From the NCBI GenBank assembly GCA_020637615.1, contig JACKKC010000002.1:62001-126000 (forward strand): a DNA stretch of 64,000 nt, given 5' to 3'. The notes below the pieces were generated by a model. It did no database searches. It was given only the letters and a program-made list of their open reading frames with translations, and was not told the DNA's origin. Position numbers and translations under genes: made by a program. The stretch comes from Rhodovulum sp. Its GTDB lineage: Bacteria > Pseudomonadota > Alphaproteobacteria > Rhodobacterales > Rhodobacteraceae. Of this stretch, positions 1 to 7,013 are shown piece by piece. The first letter of the stretch is position 1, and every line of letters begins with the position of its first letter.

Positions 1-85
1 GGGCCTGACCCGCACAGCCGGCGCTTGACAGTGCTTGCCGGGGGCGCGATGCCATGCCCGGACTCGCTGGAGTGATCTTCACGGC

Positions 86-1534
86 ATGTTGGCTTTCCGA
101 CCGGTCGGATACATCGTCGGCTGGCTGGTTCTCGCGCTCGGGTTCGTGATGTTCCTGCCGCTGGCAGTGGATGTCGCCCTGGGCGACGGCAATGCGCCCG
201 GCTTCGCGGAGGCGGCGGTCCTGACCATCGCCTTCGGGGCGGGGCTGACCCTCGCCTGCGCGCAGGCCGGCGACCTGCGGCTCGGCCTTCGACAGGCTTT
301 CGCCCTGACCACCGTCACATGGATGGTCTATCCCGCCGTCGGCGCCCTGCCGTTCATGCTCGGCCTGCCCGGTCTCGGGCCGACGGATGCCTATTTCGAG
401 GCGATGTCGGCGATGACGACCACGGGGGCCACGGTGATCACCGGGCTCGACGACCTGCCCCACGGCATCCTCCTCTGGCGGGGATTGCTGCAATGGATCG
501 GTGGCATGGGGATCGTGCTGATGGCGCTGCTCCTGCTGCCGGTGCTCAACGTGGGCGGGATGCAGTTGCTCCGGGCGAGCGACTTCAACACGCTCGGCAA
601 GATCATGCCGCGCACCAAGCAGATCGCGCTGTCGATCGGCTCGGTCTATCTCGGCCTGACGGTCGCCTGCGCCATGGGCTACGAGGCCAGCGGCATGAAC
701 GGCTTCAACGCCGCAGTTCATGCGATGACGACGCTCTCGACCGGCGGCATGGGGACCTCGGACAGCTCCTTCGCCGGCTTCAGCCCGGCGGCGCAATACG
801 TCTCGACGGTCTTCATGCTCCTCGGCTCGCTCTCTTTCGCCCGATACGTGCAGCTCGCCCGCGGCGACGCGGGCGCGCTCTGGCACGACACCCAGATCCG
901 GGCGTTTCTCGCGGTTTATGTCGCCTTCGTCCTGGGGATGCTTGTCGCCCGCCTCGCCGGATCCGCCCGGCTGGACGAGACCGTCGTGCGCGAGGTCGCC
1001 TTCAATGTCGCCTCGATGCTGTCGAGCACCGGCTATGCCAGTGCCGACTTCATCCTCTGGGGCAACCCTTCGGTGATGATCTTCTTCATCATCATGCTGA
1101 TCGGGGGCTGCTCCGGCTCGACCGCCGGCGGCGTCAAGATTTTCCGCTACGAGCTCCTGTTCTCTGCCGTGCGCGCCGAACTGCGCCGGCTCTACCGGCC
1201 CAATATCGTCATCCTCGCGCGCTACCAGGGACGGACCGTCTCGCCGCAGGTCATGGATTCGGTCATCGCCTTCTTCATGCTCTATTTCCTGTCCCTGGGG
1301 ATCATCGCGGTGGTTCTGGTGCTGCTCGGGCTCGATCCGATGAGCGCGATCACGGGCGCGGCCTCCTGCCTCGGCAATGTCGGACCGGGGCTGAGCCCCG
1401 AGATCGGCCCGGTGGCAAGCTATGTCGACGTGCCCGGGGCGGCGAAATGGGTGATGTCGGCCGCGATGATGATCGGGCGGCTCGAGATCATGGTGGTCTT
1501 CGTCCTCTTCTCGACGGCCTATTGGCGCGGCTAG
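86..1534 (+). CDS. trkH: TrkH-family potassium uptake channel subunit
   Basis: Integral inner-membrane K+ translocating subunit of a Trk/Ktr-type uptake system, which normally works with a cytoplasmic TrkA regulator. The 482-residue protein has about ten hydrophobic segments and the four filter-like repeats of the family: TTTGATVITG at residues 111-120, LSTGGMGTSDSSF at 217-229, SSTGYASADF at 313-322 and NVGPG at 431-435. The frame is open further upstream to a TTG at 35, but ATG 86 begins directly at the first membrane segment and matches the usual TrkH N-terminus. No trkA lies in the window. A TTGACA at 25-30 could be a -35 box, but no convincing -10 follows. The family call is secure; the partner is unknown. 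Confidence 0.95.
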   Translation: MLAFRPVGYIVGWLVLALGFVMFLPLAVDVALGDGNAPGFAEAAVLTIAFGAGLTLACAQAGDLRLGLRQAFALTTVTWMVYPAVGALPFMLGLPGLGPTDAYFEAMSAMTTTGATVITGLDDLPHGILLWRGLLQWIGGMGIVLMALLLLPVLNVGGMQLLRASDFNTLGKIMPRTKQIALSIGSVYLGLTVACAMGYEASGMNGFNAAVHAMTTLSTGGMGTSDSSFAGFSPAAQYVSTVFMLLGSLSFARYVQLARGDAGALWHDTQIRAFLAVYVAFVLGMLVARLAGSARLDETVVREVAFNVASMLSSTGYASADFILWGNPSVMIFFIIMLIGGCSGSTAGGVKIFRYELLFSAVRAELRRLYRPNIVILARYQGRTVSPQVMDSVIAFFMLYFLSLGIIAVVLVLLGLDPMSAITGAASCLGNVGPGLSPEIGPVASYVDVPGAAKWVMSAAMMIGRLEIMVVFVLFSTAYWRG

Positions 1535-1811
1535 ACCGCCTGCCGCAGACCGGCCAGGCTGCGATCAGGAAGAGGATCGCGATTGCCGCAGGCGCGCGAC
1601 CAAGTCTCGAGTGGTAGTCCTGCTCCGGTAAAATAATCCCTTTGAACTAATACTTTCGCGACCATGTAGCGGCAAGACGCCAAGTATGACGCGACATTAT
1701 CGAGTTCGAATAAATCCACATGACGATTGATTTTTTGTGAATCGAGCCGTATCGTTCTTGCGGGGGTGGGACAGATCGAGAGTCTGTCCTTCTAGAATGG
1801 GAGGGGACTCC
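1535..1811. promoter_or_regulatory. AT-rich leader upstream of the small Tat-like gene
   Basis: This 277-base gap separates trkH from the cassette. By hand count bases 1621-1740 are 42 percent GC against about 70 percent in neighbouring genes. It contains T- and A-rich runs (for example around 1725-1740) but I could not assign a confident -35/-10 pair. It probably holds the cassette promoter, and its composition suggests that the cassette arrived by transfer. Confidence 0.4.
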
Positions 1812-2108
1812 GTGAATGATGATCGACTAGCTAGTGACCTGTCCGAGCGCTCGGTTGATACTGACGATGAACTTCAGTCCGAAGAGCTCGCTCGCCGCAA
1901 CTTTCTCAAGAGGGCGGGCCGTTTTGCGGCGATAACGCCTCCGGCAATCACGCTGTTGCTCGGCACAAGCCTGAGTTCTCGAGCGATCGCGGGCTCTGCC
2001 GGCGTGGAGCCGGGGAGAAGAGGCCCGAGGCGCGGCTGGCAGTGGAACAACAGGAGACGCGGCCGTTCCGGTCCCAAGCGTGGCCGCAACCCGTTCGGAT
2101 TCTTCTAG
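1812..2108 (+). CDS. Small Tat-signal-like protein with Arg/Gly-rich tail
   Basis: A 98-residue protein of unknown function. The GTG start at 1812 is chosen because GAGGGG lies five bases upstream (1801-1806); the frame also reads from 1737 but without a ribosome site. Residues 1-27 are acidic. RRNFLKRAG at 28-36 looks like a twin-arginine motif and is followed by a hydrophobic stretch at 38-51 (with TPPA) and a possible cleavage site near AIA at 58-60. The remaining 38 residues hold ten Arg, one Lys and only one acidic residue, with two Trp, and end in NPFGFF. It lies 90 bases before a PqqD-HPr-kinase gene, so it may be the substrate of that system; this is inference. It could instead be an ordinary small secreted basic protein. 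Confidence 0.7.
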   Translation: MNDDRLASDLSERSVDTDDELQSEELARRNFLKRAGRFAAITPPAITLLLGTSLSSRAIAGSAGVEPGRRGPRRGWQWNNRRRGRSGPKRGRNPFGFF

Positions 2109-2198
2109 GTCGGGCCAGAACTGCCGGTGCGTGGGGTATACCGCCGAGCTGCGGCATTTCTTTCGATGTCCGATGTCTGAACAGGCGCGAGTCGCTCC

Positions 2199-3356
2199 GT
2201 GAGACCGCGGGTGACCCATGAGGCCGATTTGCCTGGTGTTTCCGGTCTCGACGCGGAAGAGCCCGAAAGGTTCGTGACCCAGGGTCGGCTCGCTGAGATT
2301 GGCGAGCAGAACATGCTTTTCAGCTCGTCGCGTCGAGCCGTCTTTGTCCTGAACGATACGGCCGCCGCGATCTGGCGATGGCTTGAAAGTGGAATGTCGC
2401 CTTCAGCCATGGTTGCCGAATTCACCAGCTTGGGTGTTGAAGGGCAGGAGGGCCGACGGCATGTCGAAGCCGCGCTCGAAGGCTGGGAACGGCTGGGTCT
2501 TATCCGTCCGGTGCTGCGGCGGGCTGCAACGCTGAACGAAAGCCAGTTGAGACAGCGGATTGCAGTTTTCGGGCATACCTTCGAGATAATCTACCCTGCC
2601 GCGGTCACCCATGCCGCGGATGTGTTTCGGCATCTCGAGGCGGAAACCGAAGCCTCCGGACAGGTGACCTATGAGATGCTCGAACACCGTGGCCGGGTCC
2701 ATTTGTACCGGGATCGCGAATTCCTGTCGTCCTGTTGCCACGAGGAAGTTCCGACGGTTCTGAAGGGAGAAATACTGACGGAGATAATGGAGCATGCCGA
2801 TTATGAGCTTGCTCTGCATGGGGCATCGTTGCTGAGGGGGGACCGGATACTGCTCCTTTGCGGCGCTCCGGGGGCCGGAAAGACGACCCTTTCGCTTGCC
2901 CTGCTCGGTGCCGGCTTCGGGTTCGCTGGAGATGACGTCATGCTGCTCGATGCCGGGGGACGCGGCACGGGCCTGCCCTTTGCCCCCGCGGTCAAGGCGG
3001 GGGCATGGCCGCTCCTGAGCGAAGTCGTCCCGGGCCTCGCTTCGGCGCCGATCTATCGCCGCCCCGACCGTCGGCGCGTGCGTTACCCACTGCCGAGGGC
3101 TGTCGTGGCGCAAGACCCCAGGTCGGTCGGGTGGCTCGTGCTTCTGAGCCGAGGCGACGGCCCCGCTGCACTGGAGCCGATCGATCCGGCGAGCGCCATT
3201 CAGGGTGTCCTCGACGGCGCCTTCGCGCTTGACGGAGAGCTGACCCCGGTCGGATTCGACGCGCTGGCGCACGCCATCCGGGAGGCCGAGATCTATCGGT
3301 TGACCTATTCGCGGCTGGACGAGGCCGTTGCGCTGCTCGACGAAGCCTGCCGATGA
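2199..3356 (+). CDS. PqqD-domain and HPr-kinase-like fusion protein
   Basis: A 385-residue two-domain protein. Residues 28-105 form a PqqD-like winged fold (VFVLNDTAAAIWRWL at 49-63), which in RiPP pathways binds leader peptides. Residues 115-385 resemble HPr kinase/phosphorylase: a conserved HG at 207-208, a P-loop GAPGAGKTT at 222-230 and an acidic DD in FAGDDVMLL at 242-250. HPr-kinase relatives of this type include the lasso-peptide kinases that phosphorylate precursor peptides, and a group found in PqqD-containing cassettes of proteobacteria. Usually the two domains are separate genes. The GTG 2199 start has a weak ribosome site; GTG 2211 is an alternative. Its stop overlaps the next start by four bases, so the two are surely co-translated. 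Confidence 0.85.
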   Translation: MRPRVTHEADLPGVSGLDAEEPERFVTQGRLAEIGEQNMLFSSSRRAVFVLNDTAAAIWRWLESGMSPSAMVAEFTSLGVEGQEGRRHVEAALEGWERLGLIRPVLRRAATLNESQLRQRIAVFGHTFEIIYPAAVTHAADVFRHLEAETEASGQVTYEMLEHRGRVHLYRDREFLSSCCHEEVPTVLKGEILTEIMEHADYELALHGASLLRGDRILLLCGAPGAGKTTLSLALLGAGFGFAGDDVMLLDAGGRGTGLPFAPAVKAGAWPLLSEVVPGLASAPIYRRPDRRRVRYPLPRAVVAQDPRSVGWLVLLSRGDGPAALEPIDPASAIQGVLDGAFALDGELTPVGFDALAHAIREAEIYRLTYSRLDEAVALLDEACR

Positions 3357-4354
3357 TCGGCGGGCGCAAGCCGCTGGGGGCGCTGGTCTCGGGCCTTCGC
3401 GGTCGCGTGGTCGAGGGGGCGGACTGGGGTTCGGTGATCGCCCTTGCCAATCATACCCTGCTGACGCCGACCCTGTTCGCGGCGCTCGAGGAGTCCGGGA
3501 GGATCGAGGAGCTTCCGGCCGATGCGCGTGCGTATCTCCGGTTCATCCACGACTGCAACCGGACGAGAAACATTCGTCTGCGCGCGCAGTTGGATGAGGT
3601 CGTGACGGAGCTGAACCGCTGCGGCATCGTTCCGCTACTGCTGAAGGGGGCGGTCCCGCTGTTCCTCGCCGAAAGCGGCACCATGCCGAGCCGGATGACG
3701 AGCGATCTCGATCTCGGCGTGAAACCGAGCGAGGAGCATCCGGCCGTCGCCTGCGTCGCGGACAGAGGCTACGTCGCCCTTGCCGGTGCTCGCGGCATGT
3801 CCCGGGCCGGCGATGTCGGAATCCTCGAGCTTCGGCCGGTATCATCGACCGGCCCCGATCTCCCGGAGGTGGTCGAGAGGGAGGGCCGCCGGGTGGCGAT
3901 ACCGCATGTCCGGGCGCGGGCGACGCATTGGATCATGCACGATCTCCTCAAGGAGGGGGACTACTGGCGCGGGCGGATCGACCTGAGGCATCTCTACGAT
4001 CTTGCGCATCTTGCCGAAACCGAAGGCCTGCAGTGGGCCGGCCTGCGCGCCTCCATGCCGGATCAGCTGTCACGCGACGCGCTCGACGTTCAACTCCTTG
4101 CTCTGCAACACTTCTTCGAGGTCGACATTCCGATCGAATGCAAGCAACGCCTGAACGTGCGTCTTCGGCACTGGCGACGCGTCTTTACCGCGGAATATCC
4201 CCTCGCCGGAGGCGCATTGCGCCTGTCGGGCAGTCTGGCCTGGGGCGTCCGTCGCCTGTCCAGGCAAGAGGGACGGGACTGGCGCGACCTCCCCGATCTT
4301 TCGCGCCGGATCCTTCGGGTGCTGCTCGGAAAGGACCTCCGCTCCAAAATCTAG
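3353..4354 (+). CDS. Nucleotidyltransferase family protein (PF14907-like)
   Basis: A 333-residue protein with the hallmarks of the NTP_transf_5 group: LLKGA at residues 96-100 and RMTSDLDLGV at 114-123, whose paired aspartates should bind the catalytic metal. A second conserved block (HWIMHDLLKEGDYWRGRIDLRHLYDLAHL) falls in the middle. Members of this group commonly sit beside PqqD and HPr-kinase-like genes. The substrate is unknown; nucleotidyl transfer to a peptide is possible but not shown. The ATG at 3353 overlaps the preceding stop in an ATGA arrangement. The next gene, glyQ, starts about 106 bases later and is probably separate. Confidence 0.85.
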   Translation: MIGGRKPLGALVSGLRGRVVEGADWGSVIALANHTLLTPTLFAALEESGRIEELPADARAYLRFIHDCNRTRNIRLRAQLDEVVTELNRCGIVPLLLKGAVPLFLAESGTMPSRMTSDLDLGVKPSEEHPAVACVADRGYVALAGARGMSRAGDVGILELRPVSSTGPDLPEVVEREGRRVAIPHVRARATHWIMHDLLKEGDYWRGRIDLRHLYDLAHLAETEGLQWAGLRASMPDQLSRDALDVQLLALQHFFEVDIPIECKQRLNVRLRHWRRVFTAEYPLAGGALRLSGSLAWGVRRLSRQEGRDWRDLPDLSRRILRVLLGKDLRSKI

Positions 4355-4460
4355 GTTGACGCCGGTCCGTCTCTCCTGTCTCTCGCCATGTGATTTCTAG
4401 AGGCAGATCGACCCCGCCTTCGCCGATCGACTGGCAGGCCCGGGATTCCGAGGGACGCAA

Positions 4461-5372
4461 GTGACGACCACGCCCAAGAGCTTTCAAGACATCATTCTTC
4501 GGCTCCAGTCCTATTGGGCCGCCCAGGGCTGCGCCATCCTGCAGCCCTATGACATGGAGGTGGGCGCCGGCACGTTTCATCCCGCGACGACGCTGCGGGC
4601 GCTGGGGCCGAGGGCCTGGGCGGCGGCCTATGTCCAGCCCTCGCGCCGGCCGACGGACGGACGCTACGGGGAGAACCCCAACCGGCTCCAGCATTATTAC
4701 CAGTACCAGGTGCTGATCAAACCCTCGCCGCCCGATCTCCAGGATCTCTACCTCGGCTCGCTCGCCGCCATCGGCATCGATGCGGCGCTGCACGACATCC
4801 GCTTCGTGGAGGACGACTGGGAGAGCCCGACGCTCGGCGCCTGGGGGCTCGGGTGGGAGGTCTGGTGCGACGGCATGGAGGTGAGCCAGTTCACCTATTT
4901 CCAGCAGGTCGGCGGCCATGACTGCCGGCCGGTGTCGGGCGAGCTGACCTACGGGCTGGAGCGGCTGGCGATGTACGTGCTCGGGGTCGATCACGTCATG
5001 GACATGCCGTTCAACGATCCCGGAGCGGCGATCCCGCTCAGCTATGGCGACGTGTTCCGCGAGGCGGAGCGGGAGTATTCGCGCTGGAACTTCGAGATTG
5101 CCGACACCGACGCGCTCCTGCGGCATTTCGAGGATGCCGAAGCCGAATGCGCCCGGATCCTCGCCGCACCGGAAACCGACGGCGCGGGGCGGCGCATCGT
5201 CATGGCGCTGCCGGCCTATGACCAGTGCATCAAGGCGAGCCATCTCTTCAACCTGCTCGATGCGCGCGGGGTGATCTCGGTCACCGAGCGGCAGGCCTAT
5301 ATCGGGCGGGTCCGCGCGCTGGCGCGGGCCTGCGCGGACGCCTTCGTCGCCGCCGAGGCCGTGGCGGCGTGA
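4461..5372 (+). CDS. glyQ: Glycyl-tRNA synthetase alpha subunit
   Basis: Catalytic alpha subunit of the bacterial alpha2beta2 glycyl-tRNA synthetase, which charges tRNA-Gly. At 303 residues it has normal length and shows the strongly conserved N-terminus (FQDIILRLQSYWAAQGC) and GAGTFHPATTLRALGP. The GTG start at 4461 is supported by GAGGGA a few bases upstream. The beta subunit glyS lies 1.6 kb downstream on the same strand, separated by a DUF6446 gene and a glutaminase gene. Confidence 0.97.
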   Translation: MTTTPKSFQDIILRLQSYWAAQGCAILQPYDMEVGAGTFHPATTLRALGPRAWAAAYVQPSRRPTDGRYGENPNRLQHYYQYQVLIKPSPPDLQDLYLGSLAAIGIDAALHDIRFVEDDWESPTLGAWGLGWEVWCDGMEVSQFTYFQQVGGHDCRPVSGELTYGLERLAMYVLGVDHVMDMPFNDPGAAIPLSYGDVFREAEREYSRWNFEIADTDALLRHFEDAEAECARILAAPETDGAGRRIVMALPAYDQCIKASHLFNLLDARGVISVTERQAYIGRVRALARACADAFVAAEAVAA

Positions 5373-5394
5373 GGCGGATCCGCGGGGCCGCGGC

Positions 5395-5835
5395 ATGAGC
5401 GGCCGGCGGCTGATGATCGCGCTTCTCGCCTTCGTGGCGGTCTTCGCGGCCGCGCTGGTCTGGTTCCAGTTCTTCGCCTACTACAGCCGCCACCGGGGCG
5501 ACGCGGACCTCGCGGTCGGCGCCGCGACGATCCGGCTGCGCGACCTCGACCAGATCGATGCGACGAGTTCGCCGCTCAAGCTCCGGGCCTGCTTCGTCGC
5601 GGACGCGGGGGCCTTCGACGATCTGCCGGCGGCAGCCGATCCGACGCCGCTCGTGGCCCCGCCTTGGTTCGGATGCTTCGACGCCGGGCAGATCACCGCC
5701 GATCTCGCTGCCGCGCGGGCCACGGCGCATCTGGCCGCAGAGGACAATCCCTCGGGCTTCGACCTGATCGTCGCAACCTATCCCGACGGCCGCGGCTACA
5801 TGTGGCGCCAGCTCAACGACCGCTTCGCGGAGTGA
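5395..5835 (+). CDS. DUF6446 family membrane-anchored protein
   Basis: A 146-residue protein with one N-terminal hydrophobic segment (residues 7-28) followed by a periplasm-facing domain with two cysteines (RACFV and FGCFD) that might pair. It matches the uncharacterised family found between glyQ and glyS in Rhodobacterales. It begins 22 bases after glyQ and is probably co-transcribed with it. The family has sometimes been labelled histidine kinase, but no kinase motif is present. Function unknown. Confidence 0.75.
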   Translation: MSGRRLMIALLAFVAVFAAALVWFQFFAYYSRHRGDADLAVGAATIRLRDLDQIDATSSPLKLRACFVADAGAFDDLPAAADPTPLVAPPWFGCFDAGQITADLAAARATAHLAAEDNPSGFDLIVATYPDGRGYMWRQLNDRFAE

Positions 5836-5873
5836 CAGGCATTCCGGCTGCCGGAGCATCGGGCATCCGGATT

Positions 5874-5898
5874 GTCGGATCGTCTAACATCCGACTTT
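5874..5898 (+). terminator. Possible terminator after DUF6446
   Basis: A perfect inverted repeat GTCGGAT (5874-5880) and ATCCGAC (5889-5895) with an eight-base loop is followed by only three T residues. It lies 39 bases past the DUF6446 stop and before the glutaminase gene, so it may end the glyQ transcript. The short T-run makes it uncertain. Confidence 0.4.
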
Positions 5899-5993
5899 GC
5901 AACGGAAACCCCGCCGGCCCAATGACCAGCCCGGGCCAGGCGCACGCGCAGGGCGCTTGTGCGGCGCTTCGGTTTCGTGATTAGAAAATAGGC

Positions 5994-6944
5994 ATGGCCC
6001 GGCGCAGTCACAAACCCGATCTCAAGGCGATTCTCGACGACATCGCCGACCGCATGGCCAGCGAATCCGAGCGCGGCAAGGTCGCGGATTACATCCCCGA
6101 ACTCGCCAAGGCGAACCTCAACCGCTTCGGCATCGCCGTGGTCCCGATCGGCGGTGCGCCGGTGGTGGCGGGCGACGCGGACGAGCCCTTCTCGGTGCAG
6201 AGCATCGTCAAGGTCTTCACGCTGACGCTGGCCCTCGAGCGGGTCGGCTCCGGCATCTGGGCGCGGGTCGGGCGCGAGCCCTCGGGCGATCCGTTCAACT
6301 CGATCGTGCAGCTCGAATACGAGCACGGCATCCCACGCAACCCCTTCATCAATCCCGGCGCGATCGTCGTCGCCGACATCATCCTCGGCAAGCGCGAGCC
6401 GCAGGCGGCCATCGAGGAATTCGTCAGCCTCTGCCGGCGCTTCGCCTGCGACGAGAGCATCGGGATCGACGCCGATGTCGCGGCCTCCGAGATCGCCACC
6501 GGCGCGCGCAACCGGGCGCTCGCGCATTTCATGGCCGCCGAGGGCAATCTGAAGAACCCGGTCGAGGACGTGCTGGAGCTCTATTTCAACCAATGCGCCG
6601 TGGCGATGTCCTGCCGCCAGCTCGCGATGTCGGCGCGATTCCTCGCCTCCGCCGGGCGGCTCGAAGGCGACGACGATCCGATCATCACCGCCGAGCGGGC
6701 GCGGCGCATCGTCGCCCTGATGGTGACCTGCGGGCTCTACGACGCCTCGGGCGAATTCGCCTTCCGCGTCGGCATCCCGGCCAAGAGCGGGGTGGGGGGC
6801 GGCATCCTCGGCGTGGTGCCGGGCCGCGCCTCGATCGCCGCCTGGTGCCCCGGGCTCGACGAGAAGGGCAATTCGCTGCTCGCCGCCCGGGCCTTCGAGG
6901 AGCTCGCCCGCGCCACCGGCTGGTCGATCTTCGGCGTGCTCTGA
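5994..6944 (+). CDS. glsA: Glutaminase
   Basis: Serine-dependent glutaminase that hydrolyses glutamine to glutamate and ammonia. The 316-residue protein has the beta-lactamase-like SxxK nucleophile motif (SIVK, residues 70-73) and conserved RNPFINPGAI. The ATG at 5994 follows an AT-rich stretch (TGATTAGAAAATAGG) that may hold the promoter; no strong ribosome site is seen. The gene lies between glyQ and glyS without an obvious link to glycine charging. Confidence 0.94.
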   Translation: MARRSHKPDLKAILDDIADRMASESERGKVADYIPELAKANLNRFGIAVVPIGGAPVVAGDADEPFSVQSIVKVFTLTLALERVGSGIWARVGREPSGDPFNSIVQLEYEHGIPRNPFINPGAIVVADIILGKREPQAAIEEFVSLCRRFACDESIGIDADVAASEIATGARNRALAHFMAAEGNLKNPVEDVLELYFNQCAVAMSCRQLAMSARFLASAGRLEGDDDPIITAERARRIVALMVTCGLYDASGEFAFRVGIPAKSGVGGGILGVVPGRASIAAWCPGLDEKGNSLLAARAFEELARATGWSIFGVL

Positions 6945-7013
6945 ATTCGGCCTTGACCTCCGCGGGCCCATCCGGTTTGCCCTGAGCCCCGCCCTCCCAG
7001 CGCCGGAAGCCCG

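Noticed and set aside
25..60. TTGACA as a promoter for trkH
   Set aside because: A perfect -35 hexamer is present, but no acceptable -10 lies 16-18 bases downstream, and the window edge cuts the context.
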